From G965229615 sp965229615 (GTDB lineage: Bacteria; Pseudomonadota; Alphaproteobacteria; Rickettsiales; Midichloriaceae), in contig OZ245890.1 in NCBI GenBank assembly GCA_965229615.1, forward strand, positions 248,001-312,000: 64,000 nt of DNA, read 5' to 3'. The translations under genes and the position numbers were made by a program. This document shows, one piece after another, positions 19,157 to 28,630 of the stretch (position 1 is the first letter of the stretch; each line of letters opens with the position of its first letter). The notes beneath the pieces were generated by a model. It made no database searches and was not told the origin of the DNA. It saw only the letters and a program-made list of their open reading frames with translations.

Positions 19157-20893
19157 ATGAAAATATATAAGATGCAACAAATAAACCCCATGTTGTTCAA
19201 ACAACAAACAACTCCTCTTAAAGAGGGACTTTTAGCATGCAAGGTCATGTTGAAGTACATATTATTTTTTGGTTGTATGATAAATATGTTACTTTTATCA
19301 ACACCAATATATTCAATGCAAGTTCTTGATAGAGTGCTGTCAAGCGGCAACCTAGACACACTACTATTATTGACACTTGTAATAATCCTTGCTCTAGTGT
19401 TGTTAGGATTGCTTCAGGGGGCGAGGGCGTTTGCAATGAATAGGATGGGTAGTTGGTTTGAGAAAAAACTAGCAGAAACAGTATTTGCTAGTTCAGTCAA
19501 TGCATCACTTGTCTCTAAGGGAAATGCAAATAGCCAACAAATGCGAGATTTACAAACGATCAAAACATATATTACAAGTCCAGGATTGGTGGCAATCATG
19601 GATGTACCATGGGCTATTATCTTCCTCATAGTTTTGTTCATGTTACATAGTGCAATGGGATTTCTTACAATCATAGGTGGAGTTTTGTTGATACTACTTG
19701 GTATTATAGCAGATCGTGCAACAAAACCACTACTAGATACGAACAATGATAATTTTATAAAGAGCATGCGTTATGTTGAGCAGTCTGCACGTAATGCTGA
19801 AGTGGTACAGGTTATGGGGTTGCTACCAAATGTTATCAGATCATGGCAGAAGCTCAATAAGAAGGTTCAAACAACACAGTCACTTAGTGTTGAAAGACAG
19901 GCTGTGTTTGCAGAAATTACAAAGTTAATTAGAACTATAATCCAGATATCAGTGACAGGTGTAGGAGCATATCTTGTAATACATAATGAGTTCTCATCTG
20001 GAGCAATTATTGCAAGTTCATCACTCGTTGGTAGGGCGCTATCACCATTTGAAGTGGCGATAACATCATGGAAGGGATATGTTAATTGTAAAAAGTCGTA
20101 TGAAAGGCTTAGTGCATCATTCGTTACAAGCAATCAAAACGAAGATAATATGTCACTACCTGCACCAGAAGGTAGAATAGAAGTAGAAAATTTATTTTTT
20201 GCAGTGCCAGGAATGCAAAAGCATATTCTTAAGGGAATGACATTCAATATCAATCCAGGTGAAACTTTAGTTATAGTGGGGCCAAGTGCATCAGGTAAAA
20301 CGACTCTTGCTAAGGTGTTGGTTGGTTGTTATGAGCCAACAATCGGTTCTGTGAGAATAGATGGAGCTAGTTTAAAAGATTGGAAACGTGATGAATTGGG
20401 ACAACATATAGGATACCTACCACAAGACGTTGAATTGTTCAGTGGTACTATCAAGGAAAACATCGCTAGAATGGATCCAAAACCTAATGCTGAAGCTGTT
20501 GTGATGGCAGCTCAACTTGCAGGAATACATGATATGATATTACAACTGCCAAAAGCATACGATACAGAAATAGGCCAAGATGGTTCAGTGTTATCTGGCG
20601 GACAAAAACAAAGGGTTGGTCTAGCAAGAGCTTTTTTTGGTGAACCAAAATTTCTTGTGCTTGATGAACCAAATGCGAGCTTAGATGCTGCTGGTGAACA
20701 GGCATTGGCTGTAGCAATAGAGGTTACAAAAGAACAAAAGATAACAACTGTTCTAATATCACATCGGCCTGCGATACTAAATTTAGCTGATAAGATAATG
20801 ATCGTAAAGGATGGCGTGATAGTTGCATTTGGATCAAAAGCTGAAATGATAGGTCAGGTACAAAAATTAATGTCAGCACCTGTTAATAAATAA
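19157..20893 (+). CDS. type I secretion ABC transporter (PrtD/AprD type)
   Basis: This 578-residue inner-membrane ATPase matches the PrtD-like type I secretion permease family. The N-terminal region begins with the family's PIYSMQVLDRVLSSGN signature and has several membrane helices (about residues 30-300). The nucleotide-binding domain (about 335-570) has Walker A GPSASGKTT, signature LSGGQKQRVGLARAF and Walker B FLVLDEPNASLD. There is no N-terminal C39-like domain. With the HlyD-type adaptor downstream it would form a protein exporter needing a TolC-like outer-membrane channel, which is not in this window. No substrate is encoded next to it. Confidence 0.95.
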   Translation: MKIYKMQQINPMLFKQQTTPLKEGLLACKVMLKYILFFGCMINMLLLSTPIYSMQVLDRVLSSGNLDTLLLLTLVIILALVLLGLLQGARAFAMNRMGSWFEKKLAETVFASSVNASLVSKGNANSQQMRDLQTIKTYITSPGLVAIMDVPWAIIFLIVLFMLHSAMGFLTIIGGVLLILLGIIADRATKPLLDTNNDNFIKSMRYVEQSARNAEVVQVMGLLPNVIRSWQKLNKKVQTTQSLSVERQAVFAEITKLIRTIIQISVTGVGAYLVIHNEFSSGAIIASSSLVGRALSPFEVAITSWKGYVNCKKSYERLSASFVTSNQNEDNMSLPAPEGRIEVENLFFAVPGMQKHILKGMTFNINPGETLVIVGPSASGKTTLAKVLVGCYEPTIGSVRIDGASLKDWKRDELGQHIGYLPQDVELFSGTIKENIARMDPKPNAEAVVMAAQLAGIHDMILQLPKAYDTEIGQDGSVLSGGQKQRVGLARAFFGEPKFLVLDEPNASLDAAGEQALAVAIEVTKEQKITTVLISHRPAILNLADKIMIVKDGVIVAFGSKAEMIGQVQKLMSAPVNK

Positions 20894-20906
20894 AAGATGT
20901 TCGACT

Positions 20907-21110
20907 GTGATAGTTAATATCTCTGCAAACATCATAGGTTATAATGTGGATGTTTCTTTACGAAGATTGCAATTAAATAGTTTATTAATCATAATTTTAG
21001 CCAACATGGTGTTTTTTTTAATAGTTATACTACTTTTGCTGAACCAAAACACAATGCATAATTTAGCCTTTGTAGGGGTGACAAATCGAGATCGATACAG
21101 AGGGAAATAA
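20907..21110 (+). CDS. small single-helix membrane protein, uncertain
   Basis: This 67-residue frame starts at GTG 20907 and lies between the secretion ATPase and adaptor genes with gaps of 13 and 23 bp. It has one strong hydrophobic helix (about residues 25-46) and a basic tail (NRDRYRGK). The ribosome binding site is weak. The spacing suggests a real cotranscribed gene, but the start codon and lack of a recognised family leave doubt. Confidence 0.4.
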   Translation: MIVNISANIIGYNVDVSLRRLQLNSLLIIILANMVFFLIVILLLLNQNTMHNLAFVGVTNRDRYRGK

Positions 21111-21133
21111 AACAATATTATATAGTATAAGTA

Positions 21134-22564
21134 ATGTCAGAGGAAACTAAAAAAACGGATGGATTTGCAAAACTACCAAGCTTCAGTGAGGTAAGAAGTT
21201 TCTTGAGGTCACTCAAGGCATTCCTTTTTGCAACATCGTTGGAAAAATCACAGTATTTCATAAGTATAAAAAAAGACTTGGGAGCACAAGTAGCACCACC
21301 AGTAAAATTTGCTTATATAATTGTTGGTTTAGCAATATTATTTTTTGGAGTATGGGGGGGTCTTGCACCGCTTGATAGTGCAATAACAGCTCCTGGCAAT
21401 ATAGTGCTAAGTGGTAATAGAAAAATTATACAACATGATGGTGGTGGTACAATAAAAAACATCCTAGTAAAAGATGGGGAAATTGTTAAAAAAGGTCAGC
21501 CATTAATAGAACTAAGTACAACCTATGCTAAAGCGAGTTTTAAAATAATCTTATCGCAGTTGCGCACAGCGTTGGCAACAGAAAGGAGATTGCTAGCAGA
21601 AGAGAATAATTTGGAGAAAATAGATTTTTCGAGTGAGTATCTTGATCCAAATGCACAGGAAGCTCAAAGACTAATAAATAATCAACAGCAGCTTTTCGAA
21701 ACGAGAAGAGCAGCACTGAATGGAAGACTCGAATCAATAAAAAAACAAATACAACAAGGATATGAGAAGATAACTGGTGAAAAGGGACAGTTGAAATCGA
21801 TACAGTCACAACTTGCAACAGCTAAAGCAAATGCTGCAGATGCTGAAAAGCTTTTCAAAAAAGAAGTTGTGAACAAGTTATATTACACGAATGCACAAAA
21901 TGAGGTACAAAGACTTGAAGGGCATGAAGCAGCGTTGAAAGCAAACATTGCAGTGACAGAACAAACAATTATGGAAGGTGAATTGCAATTGTTAAATGTG
22001 AGAAATGAATTTATGAATAAAATTGAAGAAGAGTATAGAGGTAATCATGTGGCTCTTTTGGAAGCAAAGCAGAAGTATAACAATGCAAAGGAAGTGCTTA
22101 ATCGCACAATCATCAGATCTCCAGTTGATGGTATAGTAACTGCAATGCAGTATCATACTATCGGTGGTGTGATAGCACAGGGGGTGAGGATTATGGAAAT
22201 AGTATCACAAGATGATGATTTAATCATAGATGCATATGTATCACCAAATGAAATCAACAGCTTACATGTCGGTATGCTGGTGAAAGTACAACTCAATCCG
22301 TATAAACAAAGACTTGTACCACGCATCGCAGGTGAGGTGACATATGTTTCAGCAGATAAAATAGCAAATGAGCGTACAGGGCAAGAGTTCTATCTCGTGA
22401 AGGTGAAGATAGATCATGATATGATCAGCAAATTAAATGCAAATGTTAAATTGCAACCTGGTATGCCTGTAACAGTGTTCATAATACGTGGTACTAGAAC
22501 ATTTCTTGAGTATATGCTTTCTCCGATTGTTGATAGTTTTCACAAAGCTTTTAAAGAGGCTTAA
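21134..22564 (+). CDS. HlyD-family type I secretion adaptor (PrtE/AprE type)
   Basis: This 476-residue membrane-fusion protein has a cytoplasmic N-terminus of about 60 residues, one transmembrane helix (about 62-80; IIVGLAILFFGVWGG), a biotinyl-lipoyl-like hinge (GNIVLSGNRKIIQHDGGG), long coiled-coil hairpins (about 140-300) and a C-terminal beta domain (TIIRSPVDGIVTAMQYHT). It bridges the ABC transporter to an outer-membrane channel. It is the third gene of the secretion cluster. Confidence 0.94.
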   Translation: MSEETKKTDGFAKLPSFSEVRSFLRSLKAFLFATSLEKSQYFISIKKDLGAQVAPPVKFAYIIVGLAILFFGVWGGLAPLDSAITAPGNIVLSGNRKIIQHDGGGTIKNILVKDGEIVKKGQPLIELSTTYAKASFKIILSQLRTALATERRLLAEENNLEKIDFSSEYLDPNAQEAQRLINNQQQLFETRRAALNGRLESIKKQIQQGYEKITGEKGQLKSIQSQLATAKANAADAEKLFKKEVVNKLYYTNAQNEVQRLEGHEAALKANIAVTEQTIMEGELQLLNVRNEFMNKIEEEYRGNHVALLEAKQKYNNAKEVLNRTIIRSPVDGIVTAMQYHTIGGVIAQGVRIMEIVSQDDDLIIDAYVSPNEINSLHVGMLVKVQLNPYKQRLVPRIAGEVTYVSADKIANERTGQEFYLVKVKIDHDMISKLNANVKLQPGMPVTVFIIRGTRTFLEYMLSPIVDSFHKAFKEA

Positions 22565-22713
22565 GATCCTGATTTTGGTGTACGACTGAACTCCGTTTAT
22601 TTGACTGTTTTTAGTAGCATGTGAGATAATTTTTCGTTTTTAAAAATGAGAATGAGTTGCATTATCAAATTTTTGGATGTACACTGACAATTAGTATGTA
22701 ACAAATAGTATGA

Positions 22714-22953
22714 ATGTATGACAATATGCAAATGTTAAATGAGCTCGGAATAAATAAAAAAGCAATCGTATCAGGCATACACTTGAGTATTGCCGCAGTA
22801 AGAGATTTGAATATCGCTGGCATACGTGAGAATATCATAATATCAATTTCCCATTGGTATAATAAGAACATTGCAATTATTTCAACTAATAATGGCAAGG
22901 TGGCCTTGAGTGATCATGTAATGAAAAGTATAGTTGTACGTAATTTGTTCTAG
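22714..22953 (+). CDS. feoA: FeoA-like ferrous iron transport protein
   Basis: This 79-residue protein fits the SH3-like FeoA fold: VRDLNIAGIRENIIISI corresponds to the family's 'RL..LGI..G..I' segment, and GKVALSDHVMKSIVV to the 'ALR...A..I.V' end. It lies 19 bp upstream of the FeoB start, the normal arrangement. FeoA is a small cytoplasmic partner of FeoB. The sequence is divergent, so the call rests partly on context. Several ATGs near the start (22714, 22726, 22732) are possible. Confidence 0.72.
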   Translation: MYDNMQMLNELGINKKAIVSGIHLSIAAVRDLNIAGIRENIIISISHWYNKNIAIISTNNGKVALSDHVMKSIVVRNLF

Positions 22954-22972
22954 AAAATTTAACGTATTATCT

Positions 22973-25054
22973 ATGGTCGTGAAAATAGCAATAGTTGGAT
23001 GTACAAATGTTGGTAAGACAACTCTCTTCAATCTTCTAACTGGTAAGAAATCAAGTACTGGCAATTGGGATGGTGTTACTGTTGATGTTACACATGCAAA
23101 GTTGCTATTTCAAAATGACATAGAAGTATATGATTTACCTGGTATAAATAATATCCTTGAATTACCTACTGCATCTGCAGAAAAATCCCTTGATCAAGTC
23201 ATCACAAAGGATTTTTTGTTGCATCAGGACGCAGATTTAATTTTAAATGTCATTAATCTACGTCATCTGCACAGAGACCTATATCTGACAGTTGAATTGC
23301 TTGAGACTGGTGTTCCTGTGATGATAGTTATCTTAGATGATAAGAATGTGCAAACAGATGTTCTGGCTAAAGCACTCAAGTGTAAAGTGTTACGAGTTGA
23401 TTTGAAGCAAAATGGCATAATACGCAGCCTTAGCAACGAGGTTAGGGGGTATTATTATGGTCTAGACCATGATGGAGAGAAATTTGAAATGCAATATATG
23501 GATAATATCATGCATGAATTGGAGAGCATAAAACACTGTAACAATGGAACATCATGTTCTGCTTTACAATATATGCTCAATTCAAGCAACAGATCAAATG
23601 ACATCTATGCATCGATTGTTGGTTCAAGGGATAAGTTTTTAGAGAAATTAATTGATGAAGCAGCCACTATAAGTGCAACTTGTAATGTTGCTGATCAATC
23701 GTATCATCACGCTGGATACAGTGACCTATTTGATAAAATCCTAATGCATAGGTTTTTATCAATACCGATATTCATTAGTGTGATGTGTAGTATATTTTTT
23801 ATTACAACAACAATCGGTGATAGCTTGAAAGATGGATTTGAAGCCGCAGTGGAGATGTTACTAATAAACAGTGTTGCATCCGCAATGAGATATTGTCACA
23901 TACCAGAGATAATAGTTGATGTATATCAATATGGTTTTGGTAGTGGTATGAAAACACTCGCATCATTTATACCACTTATATTTATATTGTATACCTTTTT
24001 AGGTCTTATGGAAGAAAGTGGGTATATGACGAGAATATCGATTATAATGGAGAGGATCATGTCCAAAGTAGGTCTTCCAGGCAAGGCAATAATACCTTTA
24101 ATAATGGGTTTTGGATGTAATGTACCTGCAATCATTGGAACGCGTTTCATTGACAAAAAACAACAAAGGTTGTTGACAATAATGATGATGCCATTTATGT
24201 CATGTAGTGCTAGATTGACGGTATACACACTGTTTGCAGTACAGTTTTTTCCTGAAATGCCATCACTTATCATATGTTATTTGTATTTTTTCAGTGTATT
24301 TCTTGCAGCTGCTTTCGCTTTCGTATTACATGGTGTTCTAAACATAAAAACATCTAATGATTTTTTAATAGTTGCGTTGCCACAATATAAAATCCCTGAA
24401 ATAAAAAAAATATTTGTACATACACTACATAAAATCAAACACTTTTTACTTGATACTGGTAGGCTGATTGTGATGTTATCTGTACTATTATATATGCTCT
24501 CATCAATCCCAGTGGATATACTGACCATAAAACTTGATAGCAATACAGCATATGATAGAATTGAAAAGAATTCTTTACTAGTCAAATTTAGTAAAACACT
24601 GATACCAGTACTACATCCAATGGGTATAGACGAAAAAAACTGGCCTGCAGTGGTTGGTCTGGTTGCTGGTGTTTTAGCAAAGGAAATTGTAGTGTCAACA
24701 CTTACTACACTTTATGAGATTGATAGTGGTGACGGTAGAGATGATACAATGCATGAATATTTCACCAGTCACAGCTCCGTTTTTGCTTATCTTCTATTTA
24801 TAATGCTTTATTTTCCATGTGTCTCAGTTTTTGCAATCATGAAAAGAGAAACAAGCATATATGTAGCACTTTTTAGCAGCGTTTTTAATACTATATCCGC
24901 ATACTTGATAGCTATATGTTTTTTCAAGATGAGTGGTATAATGCATGATTTGATAGCTATGCCATTATTGCTTATCACATTGGGTATTATCATACTGTCA
25001 GTAGTAATAAGATATGTAATACTACTTATCAAACAGCATTATATATACAAATAA
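22973..25054 (+). CDS. feoB: ferrous iron transporter FeoB
   Basis: FeoB imports Fe2+ across the inner membrane. From ATG 22973 the protein has 693 residues; an upstream in-frame ATG at 22934 would overlap feoA and add a non-conserved extension, so I reject it. The N-terminal G domain shows G1 GCTNVGKTT (residues 9-17), G2 GVTV and G3 DLPG (54-57). The membrane part has the conserved GFGCNVPAI and PFMSCSARLTVY core motifs plus the ending region GVLAKEIVVSTL. The expected G4 motif (NxxD) is not visible where it should be; the sequence there is VILDDKNV. Confidence 0.94.
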   Translation: MVVKIAIVGCTNVGKTTLFNLLTGKKSSTGNWDGVTVDVTHAKLLFQNDIEVYDLPGINNILELPTASAEKSLDQVITKDFLLHQDADLILNVINLRHLHRDLYLTVELLETGVPVMIVILDDKNVQTDVLAKALKCKVLRVDLKQNGIIRSLSNEVRGYYYGLDHDGEKFEMQYMDNIMHELESIKHCNNGTSCSALQYMLNSSNRSNDIYASIVGSRDKFLEKLIDEAATISATCNVADQSYHHAGYSDLFDKILMHRFLSIPIFISVMCSIFFITTTIGDSLKDGFEAAVEMLLINSVASAMRYCHIPEIIVDVYQYGFGSGMKTLASFIPLIFILYTFLGLMEESGYMTRISIIMERIMSKVGLPGKAIIPLIMGFGCNVPAIIGTRFIDKKQQRLLTIMMMPFMSCSARLTVYTLFAVQFFPEMPSLIICYLYFFSVFLAAAFAFVLHGVLNIKTSNDFLIVALPQYKIPEIKKIFVHTLHKIKHFLLDTGRLIVMLSVLLYMLSSIPVDILTIKLDSNTAYDRIEKNSLLVKFSKTLIPVLHPMGIDEKNWPAVVGLVAGVLAKEIVVSTLTTLYEIDSGDGRDDTMHEYFTSHSSVFAYLLFIMLYFPCVSVFAIMKRETSIYVALFSSVFNTISAYLIAICFFKMSGIMHDLIAMPLLLITLGIIILSVVIRYVILLIKQHYIYK

Positions 25055-25199
25055 TAAATACATAGTGCACAACTGTGGCATATGCATCAGAAAAAGTGGT
25101 ATTGTTATGATAAAGAAAAGCCTATTGATTGAATTGATGACTAAGTTTAGAATTGCACTGTGGCATTTTGTATTGTATAGTGCATCTATGCACAAAATT

Positions 25200-25275
25200 A
25201 GGAGTGTAGCTCAACTGGCAGAGCACCGGTCTCCAAAACCGGGGGTTGGGGGTTCAAGTCCTCTCACTCCTGCCA
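25200..25275 (+). tRNA. trpT: tRNA-Trp (CCA)
   Basis: The 76-nt cloverleaf has acceptor stem AGGAGTG / CACTCCT, a D-arm (GCTCAACTGGCAGAGC), anticodon stem CCGGT / ACCGG with loop CTCCAAA (anticodon CCA at 25233-25235), a T-arm around TTCAAGT with two G-T pairs, discriminator G and an encoded CCA. In many alphaproteobacteria tRNA-Trp precedes secE-nusG; here it does not. Confidence 0.97.
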
Positions 25276-25603
25276 CACAAGAAAGTTGATTAGCATCTGT
25301 GCAATGACCTTGGAGAGCTAATATGAAAGTACTCACTTCAAGAGAAATCAAACATTTATGTCTGAAACCACTAGCTTTTTTATGTATTTAGTGCTACGAA
25401 TTTTTCTGTAATGATTTTTACATGTATGGAATCAAGTCTTCAGTCTGGTTAGATGATGTATTACCGTGGCGGTAGGTGTCTGAGCAGCATCCTTTTGCTT
25501 GAGTGCTGTGGTTTGATTATGACTTGAAGTGTACATTTAACAGACATCTATTCAATGGCCAACGCACACTGCAACAACTGTGGATTTTGAAACAACATAA
25601 GTA
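25276..25603. other. intergenic, no gene seen
   Basis: About 328 bp between tRNA-Trp and the M23 peptidase gene. The only open frame of note is 22 codons from ATG 25323. I see no convincing terminator after the tRNA and no structured RNA signature; secE, often found after tRNA-Trp in relatives, is absent. Confidence 0.6.
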
Positions 25604-27199
25604 ATGCAACTATCAGTCTCACAAATTTCAATCAATAGTGAAACAAAGGTTGTTTCCTTGGGTGACACTCAGGTATCAAGGTACTGTGTATTATTTGCTA
25701 TAGCATCACTACTTGGACATCTATTTTTACATAGTTACACCTCACATCAGCACTATGAATACAAGTCGGATCATGATAACAACTATGCTGTTATTACAGC
25801 AAACGGAAAAATAAAAACTGATGCAAGTATTTTAAATAATGATGTAAAAGATCTACATACTTTTGATAAAACCATTACTGCTGCAATCACAAACCAAGGT
25901 GGAACAATTCCAGCAACTGACGATCAGCCAATTGAACCTATACAACTTAAATCCCATAGCAAAACTGATATTAAAAAATTAGGTAATGTAACAATAGCAT
26001 CGGTAAATGATGGTGGTACATTATCTGATATATTGCTGAGGTCGGGCATTGATGGACAAGCAGCACATCTCATTGCTACTGCAGTGAACGCAAAATATCA
26101 CCTTTCAAAAATCAGAAGTGGTGACACACTACAAATACTGAAATCACGTCATAATAATAGTACTGACTCAGTTAAAATAATCATCAATAATAAAACACTA
26201 ATATTCATAAATAAGGAAAAAGGTAAAAATCAATACAATGTCAATGTTGCTGCAGCAGCATCAAATAATAATAGCATTAGCGCACCTGTTGCAAAAAACA
26301 CCACTGCCAATACTAGAACGAGCCTTGATGCTTTAGTTAGATCATCATCAGTAAGTGCTATTGTGAAAATAAAAGTAGCAGCTCGGAATTTTGCCACATC
26401 AGTAAGAAGACAAAATGTACCAAGAAGTGTGATACATGATGTGAGCAATATCTTACATCTTTTACGCACTGGGAAACAAATCAAAAGTAGTGATGATATT
26501 GAGTTTGTTTATGAGAACAACAAATCTACAAACACTGGTAAATTACTGTTCATATCACTACATAATAAAAAATTGAAAATCTATAGATATCAAACAAAAT
26601 CTGGTTCTACACATTATGTGAAGCAAAGTGGTATAATATTGCGTGATGTAATTAGTTTAATAGATAGGCGTGATGGCTTAAAAATGTCCTATCCAGTACA
26701 TAATCCAGTTTTTGGATCTGGCTTTGGTATGAGAAAACATCCTATATTAAAAAGAGTTAGAATGCATAGTGGTATTGATTACAGAGCAAAAAGAGGCACA
26801 CCAATCTATGCTCCAGCAGATGGCATGATAACACAAGCTGTAAGTGGTCGTAGTGGTTTTGGTAATCACATCAAAATACGTCATAACAATACATACACTA
26901 CTCTTTATGCACATCTTGATAAATTTGCAGGCAAAGCTGTTGGCAGCAAAATTAAACAAGGTGAGATAATAGGATATGTTGGAAGTAGTGGGTTAGCAAC
27001 AGGCGCACATTTACACTTTGAAGTGCATAGAAATGGCAGGCCGATCAATCCATCAATCATGCTTGCAAACGCAGTGATGAAACCAGATGATGGTGAGTTG
27101 AAACTCAATGGCAAACAGATGAATATGTTTAAAAGGTACCAAATAGAAGTAGATAGAAAAATCGGCAGCAATCAAAATATTCTCACGGCATCAAACTAG
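25604..27199 (+). CDS. M23 family metallopeptidase
   Basis: This 531-residue protein has an N-terminal membrane anchor or signal (about residues 28-45), a low-complexity Asn/Lys-rich region, and a LysM/OapA-like stretch (about 130-190; GGTLSDILLRSG). The C-terminal M23 (LytM) endopeptidase domain (about 360-490) has zinc ligands in MHSGIDYRAKRG and the HLHFEVHRNGRPINP motif. Both the HxxxD and HxH signatures are intact, so it is probably an active peptidoglycan DD-endopeptidase of the MepM/NlpD-like group, acting in the periplasm during growth or division. ccoS follows after 7 bp. Confidence 0.93.
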   Translation: MQLSVSQISINSETKVVSLGDTQVSRYCVLFAIASLLGHLFLHSYTSHQHYEYKSDHDNNYAVITANGKIKTDASILNNDVKDLHTFDKTITAAITNQGGTIPATDDQPIEPIQLKSHSKTDIKKLGNVTIASVNDGGTLSDILLRSGIDGQAAHLIATAVNAKYHLSKIRSGDTLQILKSRHNNSTDSVKIIINNKTLIFINKEKGKNQYNVNVAAAASNNNSISAPVAKNTTANTRTSLDALVRSSSVSAIVKIKVAARNFATSVRRQNVPRSVIHDVSNILHLLRTGKQIKSSDDIEFVYENNKSTNTGKLLFISLHNKKLKIYRYQTKSGSTHYVKQSGIILRDVISLIDRRDGLKMSYPVHNPVFGSGFGMRKHPILKRVRMHSGIDYRAKRGTPIYAPADGMITQAVSGRSGFGNHIKIRHNNTYTTLYAHLDKFAGKAVGSKIKQGEIIGYVGSSGLATGAHLHFEVHRNGRPINPSIMLANAVMKPDDGELKLNGKQMNMFKRYQIEVDRKIGSNQNILTASN

Positions 27200-27206
27200 T
27201 AAGTAT

Positions 27207-27386
27207 ATGGATATTTATATATATATAATACCACTTACAATTTTAATAGCTGCAATTGGTTTGTTCTTTCTCATGTGGGCAATAAAAACTGGACAATATG
27301 ATGATTGTGAAAAGAATAGCACGGGTATACTAATGATAGATGAGAAGGGGGAGGGAGTAGAAGAGGATAAAAAAACTACCCGCTGA
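27207..27386 (+). CDS. ccoS: cbb3-type cytochrome oxidase assembly protein CcoS
   Basis: This 59-residue frame is ATG 27207 to TGA 27384. It has one N-terminal transmembrane helix (about residues 4-25), the conserved FLMWAIKTGQYDD segment that marks CcoS, and a short acidic tail. CcoS is a single-pass protein needed for cofactor insertion into cbb3 oxidase, normally encoded with ccoNOQP and ccoGHI. Here it is alone, 7 bp after an M23 peptidase gene, so the oxidase genes must lie elsewhere. The WAIKTGQ(F/Y)DD pattern makes the call good despite the small size. Confidence 0.85.
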   Translation: MDIYIYIIPLTILIAAIGLFFLMWAIKTGQYDDCEKNSTGILMIDEKGEGVEEDKKTTR

Positions 27387-27573
27387 TAGGGCGTGTATAT
27401 TGTAATGTTTTTGTAATATTAGCGTGTTTTTTTATTGTACATGTATATAAAAACTGTATGTACTATCTTGCTATATACATTAGCCTGATCTATAATGTTC
27501 TAGACAGCATAGAAAAAGAAATACCAGTCCCCTCCTCCTATTTGTTCTTGATTTTTCCTCCATATGCTGTTAC

Positions 27574-28218
27574 TCAATTGTTAGATACAGTCGTTTTAAT
27601 ATCTTGTAATGATATTTCACCATCTCTCAATAATATCGGATCTACCCCATCAAAGCCAACTATTGTGGATTGTTGTATTATGTTCTGACTGGCTTTTCTC
27701 ATAACATCAAAACACTTAATTGTAACACCCATGCATACATTATTCATGTTATAATCACGCAATTGCATCCTTAAATCATCGTAGGATTTGATATTTTGTT
27801 TTCCTGAAATATTTGCACTTGTGCCAACGAGTGGTACTCCGCATATCTCAAGAAGATTTAGTATATCATTATCACCTGGGATTCTCACTGCTATTGATTG
27901 CTCTGCTGTGTTATTAATTATATTGATGTTTTTTTTAAGTGGTAACACCATCGTCAACTTACCTGGCCAAAATCTTCGAGCCAGCTTTATTGCACTATCA
28001 TTCAAAATACACACCATATCAACATCTTCAATTGTCCTGAGAAATATTGGTAGTTTTTTATAATAACCCCTGTTTTTTATTTGATATAATTTCGTTATTG
28101 CAGAAGGATTAGTTGCATCGCATGAAAGAGCGTATAGTGTATCTGTTGGAATACAGATGATACCACCATCTAAAATTGTTTTAGCAAGTTTGTTGATATC
28201 CTTTTCAAGCTCAATCAT
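27574..28218 (-). CDS. tsaC: threonylcarbamoyl-AMP synthase (TsaC/Sua5 family)
   Basis: This enzyme makes threonylcarbamoyl-AMP from threonine, bicarbonate and ATP for the t6A37 modification of ANN-decoding tRNAs. The 214-residue YrdC-type protein shows IPTDTLYALSCDA, the basic KNRGYYKKLPIF segment, VRIPGD and GTSANISGK. It lacks the extra Sua5 C-terminal domain. It overlaps the end of rbfA by 8 bp, closing the bolA-grxD-rbfA-tsaC operon. Confidence 0.93.
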   Translation of the reverse strand: MIELEKDINKLAKTILDGGIICIPTDTLYALSCDATNPSAITKLYQIKNRGYYKKLPIFLRTIEDVDMVCILNDSAIKLARRFWPGKLTMVLPLKKNINIINNTAEQSIAVRIPGDNDILNLLEICGVPLVGTSANISGKQNIKSYDDLRMQLRDYNMNNVCMGVTIKCFDVMRKASQNIIQQSTIVGFDGVDPILLRDGEISLQDIKTTVSNN

Positions 28219-28624
28219 TTATAGTAGACTTCTTACCATTCATATCACTAATATTATCTAATAACGTCTCCATTTTATATGCCTGCATTCCAACTGTATC
28301 ATATGCAAAAACAATATTCGGAACATGTTTTGTTTTCATGTTTTTAGCTATGATACTACGAAAGTACCATTTAATACTATTGAGTTTTTGCTGTAAAGTA
28401 TCTTCATTCTCACGATGTTGATTTATGAGATGTGAACTTGAAAAGAAAATTGTAGCATTTTTTAAGTCTGCTGTAACCCGTACACCGGTAATCACTACAC
28501 TATCAAATGCTTCATGAAGTTCATGATTTTGTAGCATCGCAGTTGCTATAATTTCCTGTATGCTTCTACCAACACGCAATTGCCTTTGAGATGGTGGTGT
28601 CTTATAGTAATATTCTACTAACAT
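28211..28624 (-). CDS. rbfA: 30S ribosome-binding factor RbfA
   Basis: RbfA is a KH-fold protein that assists late 30S maturation near the 5' end of 16S rRNA. The 137-residue protein has the family start RQLRVGRSIQEIIATAM and the core VVITGVRVTADLKNATIFFS. It follows grxD by 6 bp and overlaps tsaC. Another assembly factor, rimP, is also in this window but not linked to it. Confidence 0.93.
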   Translation of the reverse strand: MLVEYYYKTPPSQRQLRVGRSIQEIIATAMLQNHELHEAFDSVVITGVRVTADLKNATIFFSSSHLINQHRENEDTLQQKLNSIKWYFRSIIAKNMKTKHVPNIVFAYDTVGMQAYKMETLLDNISDMNGKKSTIND

Positions 28625-28630
28625 ATCCCA

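Noticed and set aside
22934..22972. N-terminal extension of FeoB from an upstream ATG
   Set aside because: It overlaps feoA and precedes the conserved MVVKIAIVGCTNVGKTT start.
25065..25289. 74-codon frame across tRNA-Trp
   Set aside because: It reads through the tRNA gene and has no family or good start; the tRNA explains the region.
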